A stretch of DNA of 64,000 bases from Gnetum montanum (Eukaryota > Streptophyta > Gnetopsida > Gnetales > Gnetaceae): positions 1,282 to 65,281 of the forward strand of contig MNCI01001928.1 in the NCBI GenBank assembly GCA_015680685.1. Reading direction: 5' to 3'. Under the pieces are notes generated by a model. That model was not told the origin of the DNA. It was given only the letters and a program-made list of their open reading frames with translations, and searched no databases. The position numbers were made by a program, and so were the translations under genes. Positions 11,891 through 23,644 of the stretch are shown piece by piece. Within the stretch, counting starts at the first letter, position 1; every line of letters begins with the position of its first letter.

Positions 11891-13040
11891 CTTGTACATT
11901 TCAGTGTTCGAGATGAAGCCGTGGAGTCTGTACAATTTTAGTCAAAGCATTTCGTTAAGGGATTTCTTTATTTTCCTACGTTTCATGCTTTTTGAGAATT
12001 CATTCAAGGATTCTGTGTTTTCGTGATTTTATTGTTTTTTATCTTTCAGAAAAAAAAAAACGTTGAAATTAATGCATATGCTTGATGTTTATTTCTGGTG
12101 AATGCTAACCTTCTCGGTGTAAGCAGTGCATTGAGTGTGTTGTTTCTGGTTGCTAGCAGCTGCAACGCTGCAATGTGTTGCTTTTGGTTGCTAGCAGCTG
12201 CAACGCTGTAATACCAGCAAAATATGTTATGACACTTGTCGATTTCAAAAACGTGGATGCAATTTGAGTTTTATTAACTTAAATTTTATAGCTTCAATCA
12301 TTCAGTATAAAGAGCGGGCATGCATCTATGTTCCGAATATTATCTTGCAGTTGCAAGGGCATTCCATTTTATTATTAGTTGGTTGTCCACGATGATTACC
12401 AACAAAACATTTCTTCTGGTAGATTTCATTCCGCTTATTTTACCCTTCTTTTGTTAAGTACGAAATTATGGTCAATGGCATTGAGTTCGTAACGTTATTT
12501 TTCTGTACAGCTCTGGTTTACCGCTTCAATTGTGCTGTAGTCTTTAACTGTAGATCATTGTTGTTCATGATCATGATCTCGGTGTTATAATATGCTTTAT
12601 TTTTAAAAGATCAAATCTAGTTTTCTGATGGAAGCCTCTAGGGCGTTTTTGTTAACTGAATTTGTGGACGTTGACGTGCCAAACCACAATTTTGGGGACG
12701 ATTCATCCTCACAAAACCACACACCACCAAACAAATTGTTTTTTCAAATCTAAAATAGAATCTATAAATTCATTCACGCCCATAATTTCTACAAGCTGTT
12801 TAATTATTGTTTTTGAATGTTCCTGGTGCTAAACATCAGCATCTATCTTGTTGCTAACTAGTAACTACCAATCATACAGGGATTGTTTGTATGACTTTTC
12901 TTTTATTCAAATACAAATCTTCATGCCAAATCAAATATGCACCCATATAATTAGGACACCCAAATTTAGCCTAATGTTTACCTAATGTACCATGCGCAGC
13001 GATATTGCGAGACTAATTGCAAATTAGAGAGTAACAATCT
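11891..13040. other. Intergenic region between the convergent host genes
   Basis: The two host genes converge here. AT-rich, with no open frame of note. It contains the 38-bp tandem duplication listed separately. Nothing else was recognised; the 3' UTR of the minus-strand gene presumably occupies some of the sequence just below 13041. Confidence 0.6.
12136..12211. repeat. 38-bp tandem duplication
   Basis: Units 12136-12173 and 12174-12211 differ at only about three positions. Each contains GGTTGCTAGCAGCTGCAACG, itself close to a palindrome (GTTGC...GCAAC), so each unit could form a small hairpin. It lies downstream of the kinesin gene. No function can be assigned. Confidence 0.85.
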
Positions 13041-14720
13041 TCAAGCAGAACTTAGCCGGCGTTGCTTTGTCAGAGTCTCAATATGTCCGGTTAGGAGTGG
13101 ATCAATTATCTTCCTCCACTTCGCGTAATCTAAAGTTTCTTCAGATCTTAGCGGAATACCGTTCACAAAAAAGTACGGTGTCCCAGTTACTGCTCGTGAA
13201 CAACCATACTGCAAAAAATTCAAAATACAAAAATCAAACCAATTCTACCACCTTAAACATCGAAGGATTGTTTAAGGAACAGACATAAAAGAACTAAATG
13301 CATGTGTCAAAGGCACTTCTATTACCTTAAAAGAGATTCTTGTTGCCGTGTCCGTTTTTGAATCTGTGAATCCAGACTCAAACAGATCTTGTGTAGAAGA
13401 TTCCAATCCTTCTGATGCAAAATTAATTATTTTCTTTGTAATCAAAGAAGCGGAGACATTCAGGGTGTTAGCGTTATAGAACTTTTTCTGCATTAAACGA
13501 ACAATAGCATCAACACGATGATGTCTATTCAGTAATAAGTAACAACTAACAAAGAATACAAATGAATCCGTCCATGAACATACAGTTACTACAAATCTTT
13601 TTAAACAAACAGGTACGAAGGATACTATACAAACTCCTTTGAACAATATCATGTGTGTCAGCAAATTCAACGCTCATATCTTGATGTTTTTTGTCTGCAT
13701 CATGCATGCATGAATGCATGCCAAGAAGTACATCGATTTGATGCACAAAAATTAGGAGTACATCGATTTTGCTGGTTGTAAATTTGACAATTCTTTTTTC
13801 TAAATTTATCAAATTCAACAATATATAACGACTCCTTTGCGTACAAGCGAAATACTCCAATTTTCCTGTAAACCTACAATTTGACATAATCTGAAATTCC
13901 ACGATGCCACTTATAAGGCCACAGTAGAAAGAGCATGTCATTGACGGCTCAGGCTTAGGCCGATAAATAGAAAACCTGCAATATGATATCATTTTCTTTG
14001 CTTAACGCAATAGTTCAGAATCAAAATTTTTTGATCCAAAAGGTTTAGGGAAGTATGGTTACATCTTTAGAAATAGATAATACATCTTCCAAGCTTGCTA
14101 GCTGAAATAAAATTGCATGCCACTATCACGTCTGTATAACACAATAATTAAATTGTACGCAAAAAGGAAGCTAACCTGCTGTCGGAAAAACTTTTCTAGA
14201 AGGGGATAAGTATAAGACGGATTGATACCGTCCGCAATATGCAAGCTACGGCAGGCTTTGAAAGAATTTGTGTGATACCTGCTTGGCAATAAAACAACGA
14301 ATAAATGCTATATTATGATCTTCCCAAGCTAGAAAATCCAAAAGCGAAATACAGGGACAAAACCGTGATCGAATTAAACAAATTCATAAGTTCCGTTTGG
14401 TTTTCGTGTAGGTGAGAGAGACAGAGAGAGATTTACGGAAGGGCAAAAGTATGAAAAATGAAGGTAACGTTGGTTCCGTAGAAGTCAAGGGCGTGCTTGA
14501 GAGGCCACCATGAATCTCGACTATCAGGGCACACCGGATCGAAAAAGGCCTCCACAAGAACTCCCGACCACGCCGTTTTCAAACACGAGCTTGGCTTGTA
14601 CACAAAACCGTCGTATTTAGGGGGAATTGGAACCTGTGCATTCGCATTCAAAGCCAAAGCAAATGCCAGCGACATAACCAGACTGAAACTTAGGGCAAAA
14701 GAGCTACCACCGACAGCCAT
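13041..14720 (-). CDS. Secreted thioredoxin-superfamily (DsbA-like fold) protein, plant-specific
   Basis: Four exons on the minus strand: 14720-14437, 14278-14176, 13487-13326, 13208-13041. All have GT/AG borders and compatible phases, giving 238 residues with stop TGA at 13043-13041. Residues 1-28 form a hydrophobic signal peptide ending ANAQ. The core motif FDPVCPDSRDSWWPLK puts a single CPDS site at Cys64, in place of CxxC. Thr193-Pro194 in VTGTPYFFVNG is the expected cis-proline loop, and the C-terminal block is WRKIIDPLL. The layout (PKYDGFVY, CPDSRDSW, SGFTDSKTDTATRISFK, GTPYFFVNG) matches the small Arabidopsis family that includes At1g20225, from memory. It probably acts in the secretory pathway; its substrate is unknown. 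With Ser replacing the second active Cys it may be an isomerase, a glutathione-dependent enzyme or a non-catalytic binder. It is convergent with the kinesin gene and looks intact. Confidence 0.9.
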
Positions 14721-15307
14721 TGTGAAAGGATACGCAACTACAATTTCATGCGATCAAGCTAAACCCCCCCTCTAGTAGACTGCTAATTTCGAGCATTATT
14801 TATTTATTAATTATGGGTGAGAATGAATCATATGGCGAAATCACGCCACGATGGATCGATATGGACATTCACAAGCACCATGACCGTGAATGTGCCTGGT
14901 AACACAGTACGCGCTTTAAAGTCATATGATTTCCTCGTGATTCCTGTTGTCTGCCCTGCTCCATCTCCTATTCGCTATCTTCTTGTATTGAGTAAGACCT
15001 CTGTGATCGGGATTGGTATTTTGCCGGGTTCAAGCCGAAATAATCAGATACATCCAGGATAACTATCCATAAACGTAGGACCAATCTGTCGGTTTCTCAG
15101 CGGTAAACCTTCTCAGGTCTAATATCCTGTACCTCACAGTAAGGAAGGTTCTCACTTTGAGTTTTAATCCTTATTTCGATAATGGAACCAGATTTGGTGG
15201 TAAATGAAAACCCTAACTTAACTTTTTGGCGTGTATTCAGTGAATAAGTACTCTTATCTTCACTCCAAATCATAATAATGACTTCAAACAAGCATATATT
15301 TGATTGT
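14721..15307. other. Upstream region of the thioredoxin-like gene
   Basis: On the minus strand an AT-rich AATAAATAAATA stretch (about 14796-14808) lies about 80 bp upstream of the ATG and could serve as a TATA-like element. A run of seven or more C (14762-14771, G on the coding strand) lies closer to the start. A plus-strand open frame at 14817-15062 has no recognisable features and is not called. Nothing else was recognised up to the LINE. Confidence 0.35.
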
Positions 15308-15380
15308 TGGATATGAAATGAAGCTTTGTTAAGTGTGAAGAGCCATAGGATGGATATGAAATGAAGCTTTGTTAAGTGTG
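15308..15380. repeat. 30-bp perfect direct repeat
   Basis: TGGATATGAAATGAAGCTTT plus ten further bases occurs at 15308-15337 and again, identically, at 15351-15380, with a 13-bp spacer. It lies just outside the 3' end of LINE B and may be a slippage duplication or part of that element's insertion footprint. Confidence 0.9.
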
Positions 15381-16154
15381 TAGGATCTATTGGACAAACA
15401 TTACATTTTCATGAAAAGTAAAGATATATTAGAAATTGACCAAGAACCAATGTGGACATCAAAAACAAATCATAACATTATTATGTTGTCTTAAATGGGT
15501 AGGCATAGCACAAGAAAGAAACACATGTAACTTATCTTCAAGGGTTCTTGATATACACAACCTACAAATGCACTCTTCTCGAGGGAGTTAAATCCATTTT
15601 ACACTTTAAATTCTAAGATGACAAGAACTTAAATGAAGGCTGCTGATAGCATTCTGATACTTGATGGAAATAGCAGCTAAGAGATAGTGAGCTTCTACAT
15701 CTAGTTTATTAGAGTTGATGTGGTGTAAATAAAATTGTCTCTTGCCTTCCGCATTAGTCCACATTTGTGTTAAAACCTTCTACTTGACTATGCTTAGGAT
15801 TTTATTGCACATCCTCCATTACATCCCCTGAAAATACTAACCATGGGCTTGTGAATCCTCAGGAATTGCTTGAGAAAATTTGTCTTGCCTTGAGATATGC
15901 AAGCTATGAGTGTATGTAATGAATTGATACAAGACTTTTGCTTTTAAAAGTAATAAATCACATTCACATAATAACATTGAGTAAGGTGCTTGCATCTTCA
16001 CCTTTAACTCATCGAAGAAGAAAAACTTTTTTGCACTCTTTCAATATATTTCCAAAGTTTAGGACTAAGTCTAGGTCCCCAAACAACATACCTTCCAGGT
16101 CCAAAGACCTAAATTCTTGCACTTGTTTTTGAAAGCATACAGAGTCTTGAAACC

Positions 16155-16800
16155 TCATGCTATTTTTTCTTTGATGCACTTCCTCCACATGTAATTATTT
16201 ATATAAATGAGACCCAAATATTTTAAAAAATATACTACTTGCACATTGGTACCTCCAAACTGGAAGTTATAATAATTATTTCTTCTATCATATATTATCA
16301 CTTTGGTTGTATTTACATTCACTTGAAGACCAGATGAATGACAATAATTTTTTAAAAGTTGCAACATATTTTGCATACCTTCTGTAGTAGTGGAAACCAA
16401 GGCAGCATCATTTGCATATAAAAGAAGATTCACTATTTAGAATCCAATTTTGATAGCATGATTATTGTGCCTGGTGCACAACCATTCTTGCATTTCATCA
16501 ATAAAGATACTAAAGAGAGTTGGAGAAGTAGATAACCTTGCTTAACTTCAATTTTGCTCTAGAATTAAAATTTTTTCTTTGAATTTTTGTATGTAATTTC
16601 AATAATCACTTCCTCATACAATCTTTGAGTTGCTGCAATTAAATTTGAAAGGAGGCTAATTTTATGCAAGCATAACCATAGTTTTGTATGGATTAGTAAA
16701 TCATATGCTTTTGCAAAATCAATAAAACAAATAAAAATTTTTTTATTTGGCATTTTTGTAAACTTCATGTAGTGTCTAAGAGTAACTAAATGATCAGCAG
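16155..16800 (-). pseudogene. LINE B reverse transcriptase fragments
   Basis: Two open blocks in the minus direction. 16768-16565 includes CFIDFAKAYD, the RT motif with the first catalytic aspartate. 16433-16155 includes the second catalytic box as LLYANDAALVSTT, where the first D of the ADD pair is N (G-to-A on the coding strand), and then NVNTTK and LKYLGLIY as in LINE A. The segment between them is interrupted by stops. Not functional. Confidence 0.75.
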
Positions 16801-18289
16801 TAGAGTGATTTTGTTTGAAACTTACTTGACATCTTACTCGGGGTACCTTCAGCCTAATAACTGATTCTCTTTTCTAGTAGAGTGCCCAACAACTTAGCAA
16901 AACCATTACTCACAATGATCATTTGATAATTGTTCAAATTATTTTTATCCTCCTTTTTATGTAATAATATAGCTTTACAAATTTTCTAATCTTGATTTAA
17001 TCCTTGCTCCATTGCTGAATTTAATTTATGTTAAATTTCTCTATGAATAAGAGTAAATTGAAGAGGTGCTTGTTGTACAACAATAGTAGAATTATCATAT
17101 TGTCATGTAAATAACTTATTATAAAATGAGCAAATATTGTGAAAAGAAAAATTCAATGATGAAGAGACTTTATGATGAAAACATTGTCAAAACTGTCAAA
17201 ATTTTCCTTCTATTCCTTGATATATTTTCTTCTTTTGGTTCTAATCAAGCATTTATATGCCTTAACTAAACTTTGTTTGTGACTTTTATTTGCATTCTTA
17301 ATATTCTACCTAGCATGCATGTAATCCTCATCAAACCAAGTTTTCTAAGTACCTTATTACTATGAATCCTCAACTTGCTTAGTTGTTGTAGGTAAAATTT
17401 ATTCAATCTCCTTATGTCATCTTTTAAGAGCCTATTTGTTATGCAGTGCATCCATATATTTCTCCTTGATTGGTGGGCTGATTCGACCTTTTTTTCTATT
17501 TTTATTTTTTCTTGTCTAAGAAACAGTTGGAATTTGTAATAAAAACTCAACATAATGATGGCAATAGTCTAAATCTTCTCCAACATTCAACTCCTTAATA
17601 AAATCAATATCTTCATAAGAACATAAAAGTAAATTAATGCAAAAGTTACCTTGAGGTTTTGTGAAAGTAAATGATGACAATTGAGGAAATCTAGCAAGTC
17701 TATTGCAAATTAAAAGACTAAAAATTTTTCTTCATTCTAATAGTTGCTGGTCCATCTTATTAATAATGCCATCTGCAAAATGTCAAGTCTAGTTGTGATC
17801 TTTAACAATATCTAAACTACCAACATTTTGTTGCCATTAAATAATTTTGTTTGCTCTAAACCTATCCTTACATTAAAATCTCCATAAATAAATGGTGAGC
17901 CTTTTGCTTCAAATTCTACAATATCTTTGCCTAAGAAGTAAACAATATGATCATGAGACAGCTATATAGAATCATACAATATAGCATCTCTAGGAGCAGA
18001 ATAACATACGACAAGAAAAGCACAACTATACTCACATAAGATTTTTAGCCAACCATATTGTTTATGATCAATTTTCAAGAGATTTTCTCAATAACACTAC
18101 AATGTTCTTGGAAGGTTTGTCTCTTCACCCTACTCTTATATTTTTTGCAACAAATGTATATAACCAACATCTTCCTAAGTTTTAACAAAACCAAAAATAT
18201 CAAAGCTATCAAAGAAGCTAATACTAGTAAAAGAAACAACTTTATTTGCAATTCCATCATCAATGTTAAAAAATTTACACCTTAAAGAG

Positions 18290-18989
18290 CATATACATTT
18301 TTGAATAGTTTTTGGAATACTGCTTATTTATAATGACTGGCATTCCCAACATTTAAGTATGCTACTAAACCTTGATCATGAGTGCCTTAACCTTTTTCCA
18401 TTGTTCAACCCTTTCTGAAAGTTTCTTTTGCATAAGTTCCTCATTTATCCAAATCTTTTTCCCATTCTCAATTTGTTTTATATGGTTTTGATCTCGTCAA
18501 ACATGCATTCTGTCTTCTACATCATGAAACTTAATAATTGCACATTGGGGCTTTTCATGTCGTTCACCTAGAACCCTAAAAACTTTATGAATTTTTGAAG
18601 AAGTTATATGCATATCATCTATAAAGTTTTTCAATTTTTTAAAATAAATTTTTATCTATTGTGAAACAGGAATAGAGATTCCTTTGTCTCTAGGATACCT
18701 ACAAAATGCAAATTTTTTTCTTTTGCTTTTTTTTTTCATCTTACTCTTTCAAAGCTTCTACAATTGCAGATATGATCTTTGTCTTTGTTTCTTTAAGATT
18801 AGATTCATTTTTATTTTCCTCCACATTGGCTTTAGGTTCTACTAATTTCAAAAAAAATTGTTTATTATTCTTTGGAGCAATACTAGCCTCACTTTCTTCT
18901 TCAATCTTCTCTTTGAGGGCTAATACCCTTTGAAGAACTTCTTTATTTGGTTCATGGATTTCATCTAGCAATGCTATTTTTCTAACCAT
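18290..18989 (-). pseudogene. LINE B ORF1-like nucleic-acid-binding protein remnant
   Basis: 18989-18741 is open for 82 codons and predicted to be charged and helical, rich in Lys and Glu. Further 3' on the minus strand, past several stops, the reading continues with HEKPQCAIIKFHDVEDRMHV and then INEELMQKKLSERVEQWKK. This resembles the RRM-like domain and basic tail of L1-type ORF1 proteins, which bind element RNA. The assignment rests on position upstream of the endonuclease and on these words only. Confidence 0.5.
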
Positions 18990-19199
18990 ATACTTCCATT
19001 GTGCAACTAGAATTTCATTGAGGGAAGTTGTATTTACATATGTTTTTGTGTGCCTTGTGATGATGCCATGATAACATTTTCAAATTTCTTTGGCAAATGA
19101 CTCAATCTCTTCGACAATAAATCAACACTCATAAAATATCAATCAATCTGGCCTACCTCTAATTGCCCTTTCTACTGTCTTAGATCAAATCGATCTTTA

Positions 19200-19600
19200 G
19201 ATTGATGTTGTTTTTAAAAATTGTTTAGTTTTATGTGGTGATTGAATTATTTTGGCTTTTTATTGATGAACTTAAAGAGTGGATGCATAAAATACGAGTC
19301 CAATTTGCAACCACAATTGGAAAGTGTTATCAACTCTTACTTTATGTTGATGATGTTGTTTTAATTTCAATCTCACTGAAGGAGTTGCAAACAATGCTTC
19401 TTACTCTTAATGCTTTTTTTAGTAGGAATGAGGATTAATGTATAGAAAACCAAAAATATGATTTGTAGCACATGTAATGAAAAATAATTCATTATAGGAA
19501 ATGAGTAGGTGGACAATGAAATTTTTTTTGGTTGACTACATCATATCTATGTTAATGCATTGATATAGCCCATGATGTGTTGACGCAATGGTTATAAATA
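19200..19600 (+). pseudogene. LINE RT fragment C, adjoining the left LTR of E1
   Basis: The open block 19235-19438 encodes LLLYVDDVVLISISLKELQT, an RT YVDD box with the same following helix as LINEs A and B. After a stop the frame continues with words parallel to LINE A (KTK, then a CxT stretch). The fragment lacks both LINE ends and stops within about 30 bp of the left LTR of E1, so the LTR element probably inserted into or beside this relic. Confidence 0.65.
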
Positions 19601-19631
19601 CCTATATAAATGCAACACCTACTATGCTTAT

Positions 19632-20558
19632 TGATGAGTGACAAGGTACCCCTATGCATAACCATACGAATCACAAAGCGTTCACATGCGATCTAGTCGA
19701 ATTTAGTGGACTTTATTATTTTCAGTGTGCTAGTCCTTTAGGAAGTGAATCTAGCCTTAAGGTCAATCATTGTCTTCCCAACTACACTTGTGATGTTCTT
19801 TGGTATGGTTAAGTGTAACTGAGGCATTCAATTTTTATCATTTTTAAGTTTTATAGTTGGGTGCTTGAAATGTGGATAAAAGGAATCTGATTAACTAATC
19901 TAAATTAACTAATTAACAAATCCTAACATAAGTATCCATTCCCACTTTCTATACACGTCCTAAACCCATGTATTTGTTGCTGGGTGACCAAGCGCTACAC
20001 TACTGGGTGAACCAAGCAACAGCGCTGCTGGGATTACCAAGCGAATACATGTTACGCTCAAAGTGGTCGTACTTATGTGCATAATCTATTTGGCTTAATT
20101 GCTTCATTAACTTAATAACTAGAAAATAATTAATAACTAATTAAAAACATTTAATAAATAACTAAAAACATTAAATGCATAAATGAAATAGCTAATCTAT
20201 CCAAAGTGCTGCAAGGTTTATCAGAAAGTTTGTCCTCATTACTTTACACACTGTCGTGCTCAGGTACAATAATGCTCAAATAAAGATCTGTACACTCAAT
20301 GACTCCTACTACAGGCACTTGGAGGAAAAATTCTAACTTTCAAATGGAAAAAATGCAAGAGCTCCACTACAAATACAAGATCTACTTGCCATAAATGTAG
20401 CTACATGCATGTATTTATAGTTGACTATAGGCACTACGTCAATAGGGCCATGTCGATGCATGATATGATGCATTAACTAGGGCTCATCGACGAGGCCTAG
20501 ATGATGAGGCTATGTTAATGAGGTTTTGATAATGCAACCGATAGAACATGACTCATCA
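19632..20558 (-). repeat. E1 3' LTR
   Basis: 927 bp, partner of 32043-32981. It contains the same TATAAATA on the minus strand (complement of 20412-20419). It ends at ACTCATCA, next to a G-rich tract in the element interior. Confidence 0.92.
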
Positions 20559-20569
20559 TATCCCCACGA
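20559..20569 (-). promoter_or_regulatory. E1 polypurine tract, short
   Basis: On the minus strand TCGTGGGGATA directly precedes the 3' LTR. The run GTGGGGA is the only purine-rich block there, shorter than usual but correctly placed for plus-strand priming. Confidence 0.5.
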
Positions 20570-20796
20570 CTGAATGAAAACTCGTCTTCAAGTTATTTTA
20601 CAAAATTGGGAAGGTATGGAATTATTAACTGACTTTTCTTCAACCAAAAGAAACTGACTAACTTGACAAAAAATGGAGTGTATAGATCAACACATTACAA
20701 AAATGAAGGTGTTCAGGACACAAAATTGAACACCATGACTCAAATCTTTAAAATTGGATAGCACATTCCTTGATGGTATGAAGCTGATAGAGAAGA

Positions 20797-23644
20797 TCAA
20801 ATGGTCCTAGGTGGTGGTGGTTCTTGAGACTCCAAGGGACCTTCATCGGATTCACGCATGGGCGACGATTGTGGTGGTTGCAGTTGTCCTACTACTACTG
20901 CAACTTTAGGTGGGAAGTGGAAAGCATCTAGTAGTGCTTTCATTTTCTCCTCCTTACTCCTGGGATCATGCACAGTCCATGCAGCTTCGCTAATGTGGGT
21001 TAGAATGGGCACATCCCAAGGACATGGGATTGCTGAAAATAACTCTTTTGTGTTGACAAACTAGGTAGTGAATTGTTTGCATTTAATGTCAAAGACCCTG
21101 ACTATGTCTTTCAGCTCATGGTAGCCATTCATCTATTTTGCTAGGTTCTTAGTGATAGATCATTGATCTCTGAATCATCCTCTTAGAACTTTGAGCTCAA
21201 CATTAGCAGTCTCAAGATTTTGCTTGGTGTCTTTATGGTGCTTGAACTTAGCCTCGTAGAGCAGATACGAGCTAGCCACTTGTTTCTCCAATTCTAACCA
21301 TGGCCGTTTGGCTATCAACATTGCCAGGTTTGCATAACGGAGATTGGCCAACTCCATGTACTCTATCATCTCCTTGATTTGCAACTCCTTTAAGTGGATC
21401 TTTTCTTTGTTGTAGGCATCAATCCAATCAATGATGGGTTGCCACATCTCTCCTCCTTGTTGGAGTTGCTGGAGGGCTTCATTTAGTTTCATCTTCATCA
21501 TTTGAATTTGTTTTTCATTCACTTCCTTTTGCAGGCCAACCTAGTCCTTGTAGATATTCTTCACTTTCTCAAATTTGAGGGCTTCATTCTTCCAAGCGGA
21601 AATCTTGATGGCTGATTTCTAGAACATAAGGTGTGTACCTCCTTCATTGACAGATTGCAATTTTTTGCCACTACTTTCCTCAATTCAATGTTTACCTTGA
21701 CAAGCTTCTCCTACTGTTGATGAATGAATTTTTGCATTTGATCTTTCTAAGTATTAACATTTCATAGGCGATGATTTTGTGTGGTCAATACTTCATTCTC
21801 TTGGCACATTTGATTCAAGTATTTTTGGATTGAGTGCATTTCAACTTCTACTATGGACTGTTTGCAGATGGCCATCACTGCCTCCTCCTCAACCTTCTAA
21901 AATCATTCTTGAAGCTATTTGATAGCTTCATCCCTTGTCACTACTAGGTTGAGGATTGCTTGATCTACAAGTTAGGCATGAAGTTTGACAACCTTCATAG
22001 CCAAGTGTTGATTTTGCTCTTAGGCTGTTTCTAGTTGCCCCTCTAAAATAATGCATATGGCCCTTACATTTAGTAGCTCTGACTAGGTTGCAATGATGTT
22101 CTTCAGAAGATCAAAAATGTCTAGAGTTGGTTGCCTGGTTCCTATGAGTCATTCTAATAACTTTTCATGCTAGGTTGCATTCAATTTTCCACTAACCATG
22201 CCTATGGATATCTACATGTCTTGAAGAGTGGATATGTCTGGTACAGACACCACAGGTGCATTCAATGTTTTTGCGACATGGTCAACAACTACTTCTGCTG
22301 TTGTCTCCTACCCTTGGTGCTACATTACCAAGATAGTTGCCTCTTCACTTTCCTATAACTACACTGAGAAAGTGGTGCATTCCTAGAGATTTCTAGGAAT
22401 AGATGATGTGTTGCTAGTGATACCATCACCTCTCGAGCATTGGGATCTAACCTTGAAGGTAGTTTCATTTGTTGGGAAAAGAAAATAAAACCATCCCTCT
22501 CCATTTGACTAACTATTTGGGCCACCTCATTAAGGTAACTCATCGCTAGTCAATACATAGATGGATTTGCCTCACTCATTTCTACTTGTTGCTCTTGTTC
22601 ACTCAAGAGTTGTTCTTAGATTTTTTGTAGACGTTCAATGGTTTCATGGGCCCTCGGTGTTGTTTCTTGAGTCAATCGTGGTCGCGATAGCTCCTCTAAT
22701 TAAGTTGTCATTGGTGTCTTCTCTTTCATGATCTTGGACCATGAAGCTAAAGGAGTATACTTAAGCACATCGTTAGAGTAGGGAATGATGCCTACCCTTT
22801 TACAAAGTTCCCTGATGAGGCATGGAAAGGGCAAGGTCTTCCTTCCATGTTTTTTTTCTTTGAAACACTTCTCAATCTCCAAGTATAGTAGTTGTGGAAG
22901 GTTAATGGGGAATTTTATGCTTAGAGCAGCACATGCTTGGGTAGAGAAAGTAGTTACCTTTCTTGGCATCACTGTTGGATTGAGGTGATAAGTCACAATC
23001 TTGAAGTAAATCTGCTCTACTGGTGTGAGCACACCATACTCCTTATGGTTCACTCCATAGCAATGCTGGATCCACTTCTTCTTGGCCTCAGGGTTACCTT
23101 GCATGGATAATTCTGCCAGCTGTGTTCTAGTGTTAGGCAACCCAAGTGCCTATGCAATAGCTTTTACTGAGTAGGACACTTGAATGTCCTTGAGCTTGAT
23201 TGTGGATCTTGGCTTCCAATTGTTCTAGAAAAGGTATGTCTCTCCCATGTACCACTCCCCACTGGACATGATGATTGGCCGCATGGGAGAGGTTAGTAGT
23301 TGAGTCTTGACATCATCTGGAGCTTTCTCCAAAAATGTCCTGAAGTTGATCTCTTTAAGAATGGATTTTTGAATCTCTTGGGACTTGATGATATCAAGGC
23401 AAGCTTGAGTCAAAGTGACCTCAAGCATTGGCATGGGACTAGGCATTTCTCCTCTTTGTGATTGTTCAGTTGGCACTTCTTCCTCTAGAATCTGTTGGAT
23501 AGATTCTAGTGTAAGTTCCTCACAGAGAGGTCCTATTGCATGGGTCACCTCAGGTAGTTCTTGTTGGCCCCTTCCCACTCTGGGTCATTTCTCCCATTGT
23601 TGTGAGGTTTCTCCTTCCCGTGGACATTTTTGTTTGGGTGCCAT
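20797..23644 (-). pseudogene. E1 extra ORF: plant-transposon-protein-like domain plus long coiled coil
   Basis: A near-continuous frame of about 950 codons from ATG 23644 to the stop at 20797, broken by scattered TAG/TGA stops. Start MAPKQKCPREGE. The middle segment 23140-22700 (VEQIYFKIVTYHLNPTV, ACAALSIKFPINLPQLLYLE, LPFPCLIRELCKRVGI) resembles the domain annotated as 'putative plant transposon protein' in Athila-type elements. 21522-21175 is a strongly heptad-like coiled coil rich in Gln, Lys, Glu and Leu. The C terminus is Pro-rich (LESQEPPPP). Its place downstream of integrase, in sense, is where Athila elements carry their env-like gene, but no signal peptide or membrane segment is seen, so an envelope role is not supported. 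Function unknown. Confidence 0.6.

Larger units (their letters stand above)
15440..18990 (-). mobile_element. LINE relic B, ORF1 through ORF2 C terminus
   Basis: Read on the minus strand, the modules come in L1 order. 18989-18300 is an ORF1-like region with an acidic coiled coil and an RNA-binding-type stretch (INEELMQKKLSERVEQWKKV). Endonuclease remnant IYGDFNVRIG is centred at 17872-17883. RT pieces at 16768-16565 (ICFIDFAKAYD) and 16433-16155 (LLLYANDAALV) follow. Near 15620-15520 is a C-terminal Cys/His knuckle whose key words are ECICRLC and HVFLSC. All frames carry stops. The RT box reads YANDA rather than YADDA, so one catalytic aspartate is lost. Borders are approximate. Confidence 0.78.

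Noticed and set aside
14817-15062. Plus-strand frame upstream of the thioredoxin-like gene
   Set aside because: No motif; opposite to the promoter region of a real gene.
20797-23644. Calling the E1 extra ORF an envelope gene
   Set aside because: Position fits, but no signal peptide, transmembrane segment or cleavage site is visible.
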